DNA of 64,000 nt from Arthrobacter sp. AFG7.2. Its GTDB lineage: Bacteria; Actinomycetota; Actinomycetes; Actinomycetales; Micrococcaceae. Under the pieces are notes generated by a model. The model was not told where the DNA came from, made no database searches, and saw nothing but the letters and a program-made list of their open reading frames with translations. The stretch is taken from positions 62,001-126,000 of the forward strand of contig NZ_PJMB01000009.1 of NCBI RefSeq assembly GCF_002892835.1, in the 5' to 3' direction. Both the position numbers and the translations under genes were made by a program. The stretch's first letter is position 1. Each line of letters starts with the position of its first letter. Below, piece by piece: positions 50,237 through 61,200 of the stretch.

Positions 50237-51148
50237 TTACGGGGCCTCCACCGGGAAGAACACGCGCGGGTCCTGCAGGAGGGCGGGGTAGGTGAATGCG
50301 GAGCGGTCGATGATTTCCGTGACGGTAAAGTTCCGGCCGAACCTGCCGTCCTCCAGCGTGATGGGCCGGCCCACAACCTGTCCGACGGCGAACTTTGAAC
50401 CGTGCTCGAACGGGACTGCAACAGGCGTTTTTCCCGGGAGGGTCGAGAACGCTTCCTCCTGCGCCAGACGCTTGCGCGTGGGTTTCTTCACCTGCTGCTT
50501 CGGCGGTGCTTTCCTGGACTGCTTTGACGGCCGGCGGGATGACTCCTCAACATAGACCGGTGAGTAGTCGTCGTCCTCAGCAGGCACGGCAGCCGTAAAG
50601 CCGTTCACCGGAGGAAGTGACACGGTATCCAGCGTCTGGGGATCGACGTCGTCATGCGGGTCACGGAGGATCCACAGGATGTCACCCTCGGGTTCCTGCG
50701 GCAGGAACTCGTGCCTGGGCTCAGGCCAGATGTAGTCCATTTCCGGAATGGCGTCCGTGAAGACCGGGGTGTAGAACTTGGGTTCCTTGCGCACCAGCTT
50801 GGAGCGGTGGCTCAGGTGGAAGTCAGGGTCGCCAAGCCACGGGGGCATTGGAATCTTTGCCGCATAGTCCGGGTGGGCCGCCTGCGGGGCGAACTCAGTG
50901 ATGTTCGCCCGGGTGTTGTCCGGGTGGCCGCGCTTGGTCCATTCGTCAACCATCGCCAGCCCGTACATGGTGAGGGCAGGCACGTACCCCATCCACATCC
51001 GGATGGCCGGGTGCGTCTGCCAGCCGTATCCAGGAATCACCAGGGCACGCAGCGTCTGCAGCGCCTCAACACGCTGCTTGCCCAGCCTGGCGGTGTCCAA
51101 GGCGGCGGCGCTCTGCCGGAAATCAGGGTACGGAAGGAAGGTTTGCAT
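50237..51148 (-). CDS. MSMEG_6728-family protein (pyrimidine-dimer-glycosylase-like N-terminus)
   Basis: The 303-residue protein starts with QTFLPYPDFRQSAAALDTAR followed by LGKQRVEALQTLRAL and HPAIRMWMGY, the signature of actinobacterial MSMEG_6728-type proteins, which are related to the T4-type pyrimidine dimer DNA glycosylase family. A middle region of Lys/Arg/Pro-rich linker (ESSRRPSKQSRKAPPKQQ) is followed by a small C-terminal domain (FAVGQVVGRPITLEDGRFGR). The ATG is immediately preceded by GAAGGG, an unusually short distance. The role may be DNA repair or DNA binding; this is uncertain. Confidence 0.72.
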   Translation of the reverse strand: MQTFLPYPDFRQSAAALDTARLGKQRVEALQTLRALVIPGYGWQTHPAIRMWMGYVPALTMYGLAMVDEWTKRGHPDNTRANITEFAPQAAHPDYAAKIPMPPWLGDPDFHLSHRSKLVRKEPKFYTPVFTDAIPEMDYIWPEPRHEFLPQEPEGDILWILRDPHDDVDPQTLDTVSLPPVNGFTAAVPAEDDDYSPVYVEESSRRPSKQSRKAPPKQQVKKPTRKRLAQEEAFSTLPGKTPVAVPFEHGSKFAVGQVVGRPITLEDGRFGRNFTVTEIIDRSAFTYPALLQDPRVFFPVEAP

Positions 51149-51304
51149 CCCTTCAGTCTGACGGCACCCGGCGGATGTGCCAATTGCAGTGCCACGGGCC
51201 ACAGACACAGCTCCAAAATGTTCACATAGTGGACCCATGCATACGCGGGTGTTCTCTACCCACTAGGATCACCGCAACCACCCCAGCGTCTTGGAAGCCC
51301 CCTC

Positions 51305-51895
51305 ATGACATCAACACCTGAAAAAATCACCGGAACCGCCCCCGTTTTCCTGCCCCGTTACGGGCAGATGCTGAGTCCGGAAGCAAAGGGCATCCTTGTC
51401 CTTGACGAATTCACCATCGATCCCGCTGCAGCCCTGAAGGAACAGCACCGGTTCCGCGATGGCATGGCCGCCGTCGCCCTGACAATGCGGCGCATCGCAG
51501 CCCTCCGCATCGTGATTGCCATCGTTGCCATCGGCAACCTGCCCCTGTTCCTGCTTTCCAGCGGCTGGTGGATCTACGGGGTTTCGCTCACCCTTGTGGT
51601 CGCCGTCCACGCCGCCGTCAGCTGGCTGAACCGGCACGAACCGCGGCTCAAACAGCGCTCGGCCCTCGAACTGCACAGGGACCGGGAAAGCAGCGCAAAC
51701 TACCGCAAGGTCCGTGATGCGGTGAAGTACATGATCGACACCCCCGGCCGCATGAACGAGCACCTCTACCTGGAACTGCTCGCCGTCAAGCGCGTCGCCC
51801 TCAACCTGGCGCACGGCACTGTTGCGCTGCTGGACACCAGCGACGACTCCGCCTGGAAAGTGCGGATCGTGCGGGAGATACCGTCCGCGGCATAG
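51305..51895 (+). CDS. Hypothetical membrane protein
   Basis: The 196-residue protein has a soluble N-terminus, two hydrophobic segments (IVIAIVAIGNLPLFLLS and WIYGVSLTLVVAVHAAVSWL), then a charged C-terminal part with KVRDAVKYMIDTPGRMNEHLYLELL (two pieces of the same helix). No family is recognised. It ends before a hairpin that probably terminates both this gene and the convergent rpf-like gene. Confidence 0.6.
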   Translation: MTSTPEKITGTAPVFLPRYGQMLSPEAKGILVLDEFTIDPAAALKEQHRFRDGMAAVALTMRRIAALRIVIAIVAIGNLPLFLLSSGWWIYGVSLTLVVAVHAAVSWLNRHEPRLKQRSALELHRDRESSANYRKVRDAVKYMIDTPGRMNEHLYLELLAVKRVALNLAHGTVALLDTSDDSAWKVRIVREIPSAA

Positions 51896-51929
51896 CCCCT
51901 TCCGGGCAACGGCTCAGCAGGATTTAAAG

Positions 51930-51971
51930 AACGACGCCGGCACCTCCCTTGTGGGGCGTGCCGGCGTCGTT
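51930..51971. terminator. Bidirectional hairpin terminator
   Basis: AACGACGCCGGCAC (51930-51943) and GTGCCGGCGTCGTT (51958-51971) are exact complements around a 14-base loop. It lies between convergent genes (51305-51895 and 52048-52722). Confidence 0.88.
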
Positions 51972-52047
51972 TCTGGTCAACGGAATTTGTCTATCGCCGA
52001 CCTGTTATGGGTGCCCGGAGGACAATTGCCCCGCAGTCTCGAAGCCT

Positions 52048-52919
<872 letters not shown>

Positions 52920-52938
52920 ATCGAGACATTTCTGGGCG

Positions 52939-55470
52939 TCAGCTGGTGGTTCCCTGACCGAGGGCCGCTGCAAGGTAGGAAGCGGTCCGGCTGTCCGTTG
53001 CCTGGGCGACAGCGGAAGGCGTCCCGGCTGCCATGATCCGCCCGCCTTTGTCACCGCCTGCGGGCCCCAGGTCGATCACCCAGTCGGCGCCGGCAACTAC
53101 CGCCATATCGTGCTCAACCACCACCACGGAATTCCCTGCATCCACGAGTCCTTGGAGCTGGGCCATCAGGAGCTGCACGTCGGCAGGGTGCAGACCGGTG
53201 GTGGGTTCGTCGAGAAGGTAGAGGCTGTGGCCGCGCTGGGCCCGTTGCAGCTCCGTGGCCAGCTTGATGCGCTGGGCTTCACCGCCGGAGAGCTCGGTGG
53301 CCGGCTGCCCGAGCCGAAGGTAGCCAAGGCCAACATCCTTGAGGCTCTTCAGGCTCCTTGCCGCGGCGGGGACGCCGGCCAGGAATTCGGCGGCGGCGTC
53401 AACGGTGAGGGCCAGGACCTCGGCCACGTTCAGGCCGCGGTACTCCACTTCAAGCGTCTCGGGGTTGTAGCGGGATCCTGCGCACTCCGGGCAGGGTCCG
53501 TAACTGCCGGGCAGGAAGAGCAGTTCGACGGCGACAAACCCCTCGCCCTGGCAGGTTTCGCAGCGCCCGCCTGCCACGTTGAAGGAGAATCTGCCGGCAC
53601 CGAAGCGGCGTGCTTTGGCTTGTTCCGTGGCAGCGAATTCCTTGCGCACGGCATCGAACAGCCCTGTGTACGTGGCCAGGTTGGAACGCGGAGTCCTTCC
53701 GATCGGCTTATGGTCCACCGTGACCAGCCGGTCGATCCGGTGGTTGCCCAGGACGCTTCCCAGCTTCAGGGGCTCTGCCGGTTCATCCTGCTCCGCCGGC
53801 GCCTTGAGGCCGGAACCCACCACCTCGCCCAGTACTTTGCTGACAAGGGTGGACTTTCCGGAGCCGGAAACACCGGTGACGGCAGTCAACACGCCCAAGG
53901 GGAAAGCGGCATCGAGCCCCCGCAGGTTGTGCCGCGTGATGTTCTTCAACTCCAGCCACTCCTGCGGCTCCCTGGCCGGGGCGGTACCGGCGCCGCCACG
54001 CTGAACGGAGCCGCCGTCGTCGAACAGGAAGGGCCTGGTGACGGATGACTTGATCCCGGCCAGGCCGTCAACCGGTCCGCTGTAGAGAACCTCGCCGCCG
54101 CCTTCGCCCGCGCGCGGCCCCACGTCCACCAGCCAGTCCGCCCGGCGGACCACGTCCATGTTGTGTTCCACCACGAACACTGAGTTGCCGGACGATTTCA
54201 GCTGCTCCAGCACCTCAAGGAGGGGTTCGGCGTCGGCCGGATGGAGCCCGGCTGAGGGCTCATCCAGCACGTAGATCACGCCGAACAAACCGGAACGCAG
54301 CTGCGTGGCAATTCGGAGCCGTTGCATTTCGCCGGGTGAGAGGGTGGGAGTTGCCCGGCCAAGCGCCAGATAGCCGAGCCCGAGGTCAAGCAGGACAGTG
54401 ATGCGCTGGAGCAGGTCCCGGGTGATGGCCACCGCCACTTCGTTGGTCTCTCCGGAAAGCTGCGTGCGGGAGGCCGTGCCGGCGTCGTCCAACGCCGCGG
54501 TGGGGCGGACAACCTCGGCAAGCTCCACCATGGGAAGCCGGTTCAGCTCAGCGATGGTCCTTCCTGCGAAGGTGACGGCCAGGGCCTCCGGCGTCAGCCC
54601 GGTGCCCGAGCAGCGCGGACACGGTCCGGACTCCATGTACGCCAGCACGCGTTCGCGCATGGAGGCGCTCTGCGAATCGGCCAGCGTATGGAGGACATAA
54701 CTTTTGGCGCTCCAGAACCGCCCCTTGTACGGTTTGGCCACGCGGTCCCGCTGCGGAGTCACCTCCACCACGGGCTGTTCCTCCGTGAACAGGATCCAGT
54801 CGCGATGTTTCCTGGGCAGCTTGCGCCACGGAGTATCGACGTCGTAGCCCAGGTGGGTGAGGATGTCCCGCAGGTTTTTCCCCTGCCAGGCGCCGGGCCA
54901 GGCGGCGATGGCACCGTCCCGGATTGTGAGCGACGGGTCCGGGACCAGCGACGCCTCGGTGACCGTGTGGGCGATGCCCAGGCCGTGGCATTCCCTGCAG
55001 GCGCCCGCGGCGGTGTTGGGGGAGAAGGCATCCGAATCGAGTGGGGTGCTGCCGGCGGGATAAGTGCCTGCCCTGGAGAACAGCATGCGCAGCGAGTTGG
55101 AGAGCGTAGTGACTGTCCCCACCGTTGACCTGCTGCTGGGAGCGCCGCGGCGCTGTTGAAGCGCGACGGCGGGCGGCAGTCCGCTGATCAGCTCCACCTT
55201 GGGATTGTGCCCCTGCTGGATGAGGCGGCGGGCGTAGGGCGCCACGGATTCGAAGTAGCGCCGCTGGGCCTCGGCATAAATGGTCCCGAACGCCAGGGAT
55301 GACTTGCCGGAGCCTGAGACGCCGGTGAAGGCCACGATCGCATCGCGGGGGACATCAACATCCACGTTGCGGAGATTGTTTTCCCGGGCGCCCCTGACCC
55401 GGACAAAACCGTCTGCCGCCTGGGCTTGAGCCGGGTACTGCAGGTCATCAGCGTGCTTAGCGTTCTGCAT
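52939..55470 (-). CDS. UvrA-like ABC ATPase lacking the UvrB-binding domain
   Basis: From ATG 55470 the protein has about 843 residues, about 100 shorter than UvrA. It contains two nucleotide-binding domains: Walker A GVSGSGKSS (about residue 50) and GVSGSGKST in the second half, with signatures TLSPGEMQRL and ELSGGEAQR. Zinc-type Cys motifs CRECHGLG, CPRCSGTG and CETCQGEG ... CPECAG are present. After SRSTVGTVTTLSN the sequence goes directly to CRECHG, so the UvrB-binding region of canonical UvrA is missing. That is the UvrA2/DrrC-like group, associated with resistance to DNA-binding drugs. Confidence 0.87.
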   Translation of the reverse strand: MQNAKHADDLQYPAQAQAADGFVRVRGARENNLRNVDVDVPRDAIVAFTGVSGSGKSSLAFGTIYAEAQRRYFESVAPYARRLIQQGHNPKVELISGLPPAVALQQRRGAPSSRSTVGTVTTLSNSLRMLFSRAGTYPAGSTPLDSDAFSPNTAAGACRECHGLGIAHTVTEASLVPDPSLTIRDGAIAAWPGAWQGKNLRDILTHLGYDVDTPWRKLPRKHRDWILFTEEQPVVEVTPQRDRVAKPYKGRFWSAKSYVLHTLADSQSASMRERVLAYMESGPCPRCSGTGLTPEALAVTFAGRTIAELNRLPMVELAEVVRPTAALDDAGTASRTQLSGETNEVAVAITRDLLQRITVLLDLGLGYLALGRATPTLSPGEMQRLRIATQLRSGLFGVIYVLDEPSAGLHPADAEPLLEVLEQLKSSGNSVFVVEHNMDVVRRADWLVDVGPRAGEGGGEVLYSGPVDGLAGIKSSVTRPFLFDDGGSVQRGGAGTAPAREPQEWLELKNITRHNLRGLDAAFPLGVLTAVTGVSGSGKSTLVSKVLGEVVGSGLKAPAEQDEPAEPLKLGSVLGNHRIDRLVTVDHKPIGRTPRSNLATYTGLFDAVRKEFAATEQAKARRFGAGRFSFNVAGGRCETCQGEGFVAVELLFLPGSYGPCPECAGSRYNPETLEVEYRGLNVAEVLALTVDAAAEFLAGVPAAARSLKSLKDVGLGYLRLGQPATELSGGEAQRIKLATELQRAQRGHSLYLLDEPTTGLHPADVQLLMAQLQGLVDAGNSVVVVEHDMAVVAGADWVIDLGPAGGDKGGRIMAAGTPSAVAQATDSRTASYLAAALGQGTTS

Positions 55471-55518
55471 TGGTTCGACTCTAGTGGCGATTCCGGCGCT
55501 GGGCATTATCCTGACCCG

Positions 55519-56583
55519 ATGGATAACTTTGCGGGCGGCACCGCCGTGCCTGAAACAGAACTGGACGCAGCCGACGTGGAAGTACCCGCCCCGCTCCTGC
55601 CGGTGGCGGAGCTGCACCTGCACATCGAGGGCACCCTCCAGCCCGAGCTGATCTTTGCGCTTGCTGAGCGGAACGGCATCGAGCTGCCGTATTCCAGCCT
55701 GGACGAGCTCCGGGAAAGGTATGAGTTCACGGACCTGCAGTCTTTCCTGGACCTGTACTACGCCAACATGGCGGTGCTGCAGACGGAAGAGGACTTCGCT
55801 GCCATGACCCATGCCTACCTCGAACGGGCCGCCGCTGCCGGGGTACGCCACGCCGAAATCATGATGGACCCGCAGGCGCACCTCGCGCGCGGCATACCGC
55901 TGGAAACCTGCGTCAACGGGGTTGCCTCGGTGCTGGCCACGTCACAGGAGGATTTCGGAATTTCCACCCTGCTGATCGCGGCTTTCCTGCGGGACCTGCC
56001 CGAGGACTCAGCCTTGGAAGTCCTGGACGGCCTGCTGGCCATGGACGCGCCGATTGCGGCCATTGGCCTGGATTCGGCCGAGGTGGGCAACCCGCCGTCC
56101 AAGTTCGAACGGCTCTACGCGAAGGCACGCGAAGCGGGTCTTCGGCTGACCGCCCACGCGGGCGAGGAAGGCCCGGCGTCGTACATCATCGAAGCCCTCG
56201 ACATTTTGAGTGTTGAGCGGATTGACCACGGCATCCGCTGCATGGAAGACCCTGACCTGGTGGAGCGCCTGGTGGATGCGCGCATCCCGCTGACGGTGTG
56301 TCCGCTCTCCAACGTCCGGCTGCGGGCCGTTGACACCCTGGCAGACCACCCGCTGCCTGCCATGCTGGCTGCCGGCCTGAACGTGTCCGTCAACTCGGAC
56401 GACCCGGCATATTTTGGCGGCTACGTGGATGACAACTTCGCGCAGCTCATCGCCGAATTCCAGCTCTCCGACTTCGACAGGGCACGGCTGGCCGCCAACT
56501 CCATCCACTCGTCCTTCGCCAGCGAGGAGCGGAAGGCGGAACTGCTGAACGAACTGAACGGCGGGGAAGCCACGGACTCGTAA
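55519..56583 (+). CDS. Adenine/adenosine deaminase family protein (adenine-deaminase-like)
   Basis: The 354-residue metal-dependent amidohydrolase has the ADA zinc motif ELHLHIEGTL (His33, His35), HAGEEGP, RIDHGIRCMED and SVNSDDPAYFGGY. The last motif and the wording HAGEEGPASYI are those of the fungal-type adenine deaminase (Aah1/Ade) branch rather than SLNTDDP of adenosine deaminases. It should deaminate adenine to hypoxanthine in purine salvage. It is divergent from the UvrA-like gene with only 48 bases between the starts. Confidence 0.85.
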   Translation: MDNFAGGTAVPETELDAADVEVPAPLLPVAELHLHIEGTLQPELIFALAERNGIELPYSSLDELRERYEFTDLQSFLDLYYANMAVLQTEEDFAAMTHAYLERAAAAGVRHAEIMMDPQAHLARGIPLETCVNGVASVLATSQEDFGISTLLIAAFLRDLPEDSALEVLDGLLAMDAPIAAIGLDSAEVGNPPSKFERLYAKAREAGLRLTAHAGEEGPASYIIEALDILSVERIDHGIRCMEDPDLVERLVDARIPLTVCPLSNVRLRAVDTLADHPLPAMLAAGLNVSVNSDDPAYFGGYVDDNFAQLIAEFQLSDFDRARLAANSIHSSFASEERKAELLNELNGGEATDS

Positions 56584-56838
56584 CGTGTCTCCTGCAGCAA
56601 CCGCCGCGTCATGGCGCTAAACTGGGTGCCGCAGGCGTGTCCGGGATGTGCAGGGCGGCACCCATGTCAGCGCTCAAGGGTTGTGCAGTCAGCCCCGTTT
56701 CCCGAGACCTCAGCCTCACTTGTTGGCACGTCCGCTTAACAGTCGGTCACGACACGCAGTGTTAACCATTTCAAGTCGCGCGATGTAACGGGCAGTTGGC
56801 AAGATGCCTAAGACCGATCGCTTTTATAAAGGGGAATC

Positions 56839-57765
56839 ATGGCCAAGTCCACCGCAGAAAACACCTTCCTTCGACTCAAGACCGTACTGGATGTCCTGAC
56901 CGAAGGTGTGTGGTCCGGCGATGCACTGAACGCGGGCCAGGTCCTCGCCGAGGCGACCGCCCGGGTACCGTTCAACGAGCACGAAGCCGAACTCCTCAGC
57001 GGCGGCATTCCCCGTGGGCACAAGACCCTCACCTCGGCCACCGCCAAGCTGGTCAAGGCCGGCTGGCTCGTCAAGGGCCGCTCCGGCTGGACCATCACCG
57101 AGGAAGGCATGCGCGCCACGGTGGCTTTCCCCGACCCGGTGTCCTTCGCCACCGCGCTCGACGCCGGCACCGCGATTCCTGCCGACGTCAAGGTTCCCAC
57201 TGCCCCTGACGGTTTCGTCCGCAGGACCAGCGCCGCCGCCGAAGCGCAGGGACCTGCAGCCGGCACCACGGAAACCAAGAAGACCGCCAGGAAGTCTCCG
57301 GCCAAGAAGGCCGCTGCAGCTGTGGGCAAGGCCGCCAAGGCGCTTGAGGACGCGGTGGAACCTGTTGTGAAGGCTGTAGGCAAGGGCAAGACGTCCGCCA
57401 AAACGGAAATGGCTGCTGCACCTGCGGATGCAGGTTCCTTCGAGGGCCCGGACGTCGAGACGCACCCCCAGCCCGAAGCGGTGGCTGTTGCAGGCGACTT
57501 CAACACCATCCTGGGCGCACCCGAAAACTGGGCGCCGCAGTACGACGAAGCGCAGATGGAGTTCGACTTCCTCGACCAGCTGTGGAAGAAGAGCGCCGAA
57601 CTGCCCGCCGGCTTCTACACCTTCAAGATTGCGCTCAACCGCTCCTGGGACGAGAACTACGGTGCGTTTGGCGCTTTCGACGGCCCCAACCACGAACTGC
57701 ACCACGCCGGCGGAACTGTCACCATCCGCTACAACCACAGCACCCGCGACATCACCATCAACTAA
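56839..57765 (+). CDS. Winged-helix / histone-like linker / pullulanase X25-type domain fusion
   Basis: The 308-residue protein has three parts. Residues 1-100 look like an Mrr_N-type winged helix (FLRLKTVLDVLTEGVWSGDA, GHKTLTSATAKLVKAGWLVK, SGWTITEEGM). Residues about 125-180 are Ala/Lys/Pro-rich like histone H1 or HU tails (TARKSPAKKAAAAVGKAAKA). The C-terminal 95 residues fit the X25 starch-binding-type domain of pullulanases (AGDFNTILGAPENWAPQYDE, ELPAGFYTFKIALNRSWDEN, NHELHHAGGTVTIRYNH). There is no signal peptide, so the protein is cytoplasmic. GGGGAA precedes the ATG. Glycogen- or DNA-associated roles are possible. Confidence 0.72.
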   Translation: MAKSTAENTFLRLKTVLDVLTEGVWSGDALNAGQVLAEATARVPFNEHEAELLSGGIPRGHKTLTSATAKLVKAGWLVKGRSGWTITEEGMRATVAFPDPVSFATALDAGTAIPADVKVPTAPDGFVRRTSAAAEAQGPAAGTTETKKTARKSPAKKAAAAVGKAAKALEDAVEPVVKAVGKGKTSAKTEMAAAPADAGSFEGPDVETHPQPEAVAVAGDFNTILGAPENWAPQYDEAQMEFDFLDQLWKKSAELPAGFYTFKIALNRSWDENYGAFGAFDGPNHELHHAGGTVTIRYNHSTRDITIN

Positions 57766-57871
57766 CGGTTGTCCTCCCTCCCGACCAGTCAGCAGCAGGT
57801 GCCGTTAGGGCGCCTCAGGCATCAGCTGCTGCCTGGCCGGGAAGGGGCGGCGCGGACCGAGTGGAGGCACC

Positions 57872-58201
57872 ATGGCGAGGCAGTCAGATTCCTCATCCGG
57901 AGCGCCCGGTTCCGCTGACGCCGATGCCGGTCCGGTCCGGTTGGAGGCGCGTGTTTTCGGTATGGTGCAGGGCGTCGGTTTCCGTTACCGGACCATGGGC
58001 AAGGCCGAGGAACTCGGGCTCACCGGCGAAGTGAAGAACCTCGACGACGGTTCGGTCGCCGTGGTCGCAGAGGGACCCAGGCCACAGGTCGGCCGCCTCC
58101 TCGAGTGGCTGAACTCCGGTCACACCCCAGGCCAGGTGGAGCGGGTCGAGGATTCGCGCTCCCCGGCCCACGGTACCTTCCAGGGCTTCAGCGCACGCTG
58201 A
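57872..58201 (+). CDS. acyP: Acylphosphatase
   Basis: The 109-residue protein has the acylphosphatase active-site loop GMVQGVGFRYRT (catalytic Arg) and GEVKNLDDGSVAVVAEGP (catalytic Asn), about 20 residues after an N-terminal disordered extension. It hydrolyses the carboxyl-phosphate bond of acyl phosphates. GGAGG precedes the ATG. It converges with the large helicase gene, with 12 bases between stop codons. Confidence 0.92.
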   Translation: MARQSDSSSGAPGSADADAGPVRLEARVFGMVQGVGFRYRTMGKAEELGLTGEVKNLDDGSVAVVAEGPRPQVGRLLEWLNSGHTPGQVERVEDSRSPAHGTFQGFSAR

Positions 58202-58213
58202 TCGTCATTTCCG

Positions 58214-61200
58214 TTATTCACGCGGGCTGATGCCCAGGAAGGCGCCCAGCTCCTCCAACGCCGCGGGCTTGGCCGGCATGTAGCTGGTGAGTTCGGGGGA
58301 GCGGATGATCACTGCCCGCCACTGCCCCCGCGAGACGGCAACGTTGATACGGTTCCTGTTCAGCAGGAACTCGGCTCCCCGCGGTGTATCTCCTACGGCG
58401 GAGCAGGCCATGGACACGAGCACCACAGGTGCCTCCTGGCCCTGGAACTTGTCCACCGTTCCCACCCTGACCTGGGACAGGCCGGCTTCCTCCAGGGTCT
58501 TCCGGATCAGGTGGACCTGGGCGTTGTACGCCGCTACCACCAGCACGTCCTGCTGGTCCAGTGGCCTGGACTCTGCGTCCGGCCCGGGAGTCCACTTCAG
58601 CCCCAGATGCCGCCGTGCCTGGCGGACAACCTCGGCTGCCTCCTCCCTGGATGCAGTGGTGTTGCCGGAGTGTGCCACGAATGCTGTCTCTACGCCGGGG
58701 GGCAGTTCAGCGAGATTGCGTCGCGAGGCTGCCGGCGCAGATTTCAGTTTTCCTTCGTAGCTGAGCCGGGAGACTGCACGGCACAGTTCCGGCTGCATCC
58801 GCCAGCTGTCAGCCAGGAAGTAGCCAAGACTGGCAGGCAGGGTTGCTTGGCCGGCGGCCAGCCAGCCCAGCGCCGATTCATCCACAGGCTCCGGATGCGC
58901 ACCCTGGCTGACCTGCGGGAGCTGCTGCGGATCACCGAGCAGGAGGAGCCGCTTCGCCGCGCGCGAAACAGCAAGGGTGTTGGCCAGTGAGAATTGTCCC
59001 GCCTCGTCAATCACCAGGAGGTCCAGCGCGCCCGCAGGGACTTCCTTGCCCGTCATGGTCCATGCCGTTCCGCCCACCAGGCAGCCATCCGGCGCTTCGA
59101 GCAGTTGGGCGACGTCGCCGTCGGACGTCAGGTGCCAGGGAACCTCGTGCGGCGCAGCCAGCTTCTTGGCCACCACAGCGGGGTCGACGCCACCGGTGGC
59201 AATGGCGCAGCACAGCAGGTTTTCCACCACGTTATGCGACTGGCCAACGACGCCGATCTTCCAGCCTTTCGCCACCAGCCGGCCGATGACATGGGCACCC
59301 ACGTAGGTCTTTCCTGTTCCCGGAGGACCCTGCACCGCGAGGTAGGAGTGGTCAAGGTCCTGAAGCGAGGCCGTCATGGCTGCGGCATAATCTGCGGCGC
59401 CCGCTGCGTCATGGCGTACCTCCGCCGGGCCGGCGAACGTGCGAAACCGTGGTGCCCGCTTCCGCAGGATGTCCAGCCCCGGGTGGTCCGGCAGTGCCGG
59501 GACGGCGGAGCCCACGGCGCCGGCGATCTCGGCTAGGGCCGCCTCGATGCTGGTGGTGGGCAGCGGCTGGTCCTCCGTCAGAGCAACTGGCAGGTGCGGA
59601 TAAGCGGCGATTTTTCCCGTCTCGCGCTCAGCGATGGTGATGATGGTGTGTTCCGGGTTGTCAGGTGCCGGAACCAGCGCGCTGATCCTTGTTCCAAACG
59701 AGTAGGCGCGGGCGCCGGGCGCAGCGTCGGGCGCAGCCATACCCTCCGGCGGCGGGGCATCGTACAGGCGGCACCAGGTGGAGTCCGCTCGGAAATCCGA
59801 CCCCTCTGTCATGGTGCCGCGAAGCCGCAAAGTCCGGGTTCTCATCCGCTCCCTGGGCTTGGCAAGCACCCAGTCCGAGGTGACCTCCGCCGAAGACACC
59901 AGGAAAACGTTCCGTTGGTCCTGCCAGTTCTCGAGCGGTGCCTCCACCCGGTCGAAGTGCTGCCACCAGAACTGCTTGCGTTCGCGGCGGTGGTAGCCGG
60001 TGGCGGCGGCCACCATGGCGATGGCTCGCTCGTCATCGGTCCATGGGCGGTTGTCCGGCAGGCCTGAAAGGTATTCGCGAAGCCTGGCCTCTTCAGGTGT
60101 TTCCCCGGGGGCGGGCCGGCGTTCCGATGAAGTGCCGGGTGCGGGATGGCCGGCCGATGTCCCCACGCCAGCCTTCGCACCGGCCTGCCCGCCGACCTCC
60201 AGCAGCCAGTCCCGGAGCCGGAGGGTGGACAGGCAGTCGTACTGGTTGTAGTCCGAGATGGAGGCCAGGACCTTGTCAGCTTCAGCCTCATCTCCGACAT
60301 CCCTGGCTGCACAGTAGGCGGCGTAGGCCACGACGGACGCTCCGGCGTCTTTGACCTCCCCGGAGCGCAGGTTGCTGCCCATGTACAGCGGTTCCAGTTT
60401 CTTGATGGAGTAGGACGGCTCCGAGATCCGCAGGGAATGCCGGACTGTGGCGTACAGGTCCACCAGCAGTCCTTCCCGGAGCCAGGCGTCCACCGTCTCT
60501 TCGCCGGCCTGGTGTGCCAGCGAGAGGTTGCGGAGGGCTGTCTTTTCGTAGGCCGCGTAGTGGTACACGTGCATGTCCGGGTAGCGGGCGCGGCGTTCCT
60601 CCACATACGCCAGGAAGTCCAGGAAGGCGCGGCGTTCCCCGGACCGGGAGTGCGCCCAGAACGGGCGGAATATGGGGTCGCCCTGATGGCCCGGCGCCGG
60701 CGCCTCAACCACTCCAGACAGGTACTCGATGCCCCACGCCCCGGTAGCGGGATCCTGCCACAGCGGGTCGCCCTCGAAGTCAAAGAAGATGTCTCCCGGG
60801 CTGGGTGGCGGCAGCAGCCCGATGGTGTTCTCCTGCAGGACGGCGAAGGAGACCGTATGGGGCGCCCCATCCTTGCTGAACGTCCGGGATCCCGCCACGG
60901 GGTCCAGTCCCAGCTGCATCCGTGCTTGGGCCCGCAGCCGGACCACGGAATTCCTGGCGTCCGCCGCAGGCATGGCTGCGAGTTCGTCAATCGTCGTCAC
61001 ACCCGCCGCGCGGAGTTTCTTGCGCTGCACTACTGACATACCCGCAACCATCAGCAGGTCCCGGTGGGCCTGCACCTGTTCCGCGCAGTAGTCGCACCTG
61101 CCGCAGTGGACGACGCCGCTTTGCTGCCACTGCACAGTGGCGCCGCCCTCCCTGTGGCACTCAGTCAACTCAAGGAAGCGCCGCCGTCGCTCGCGGAACA

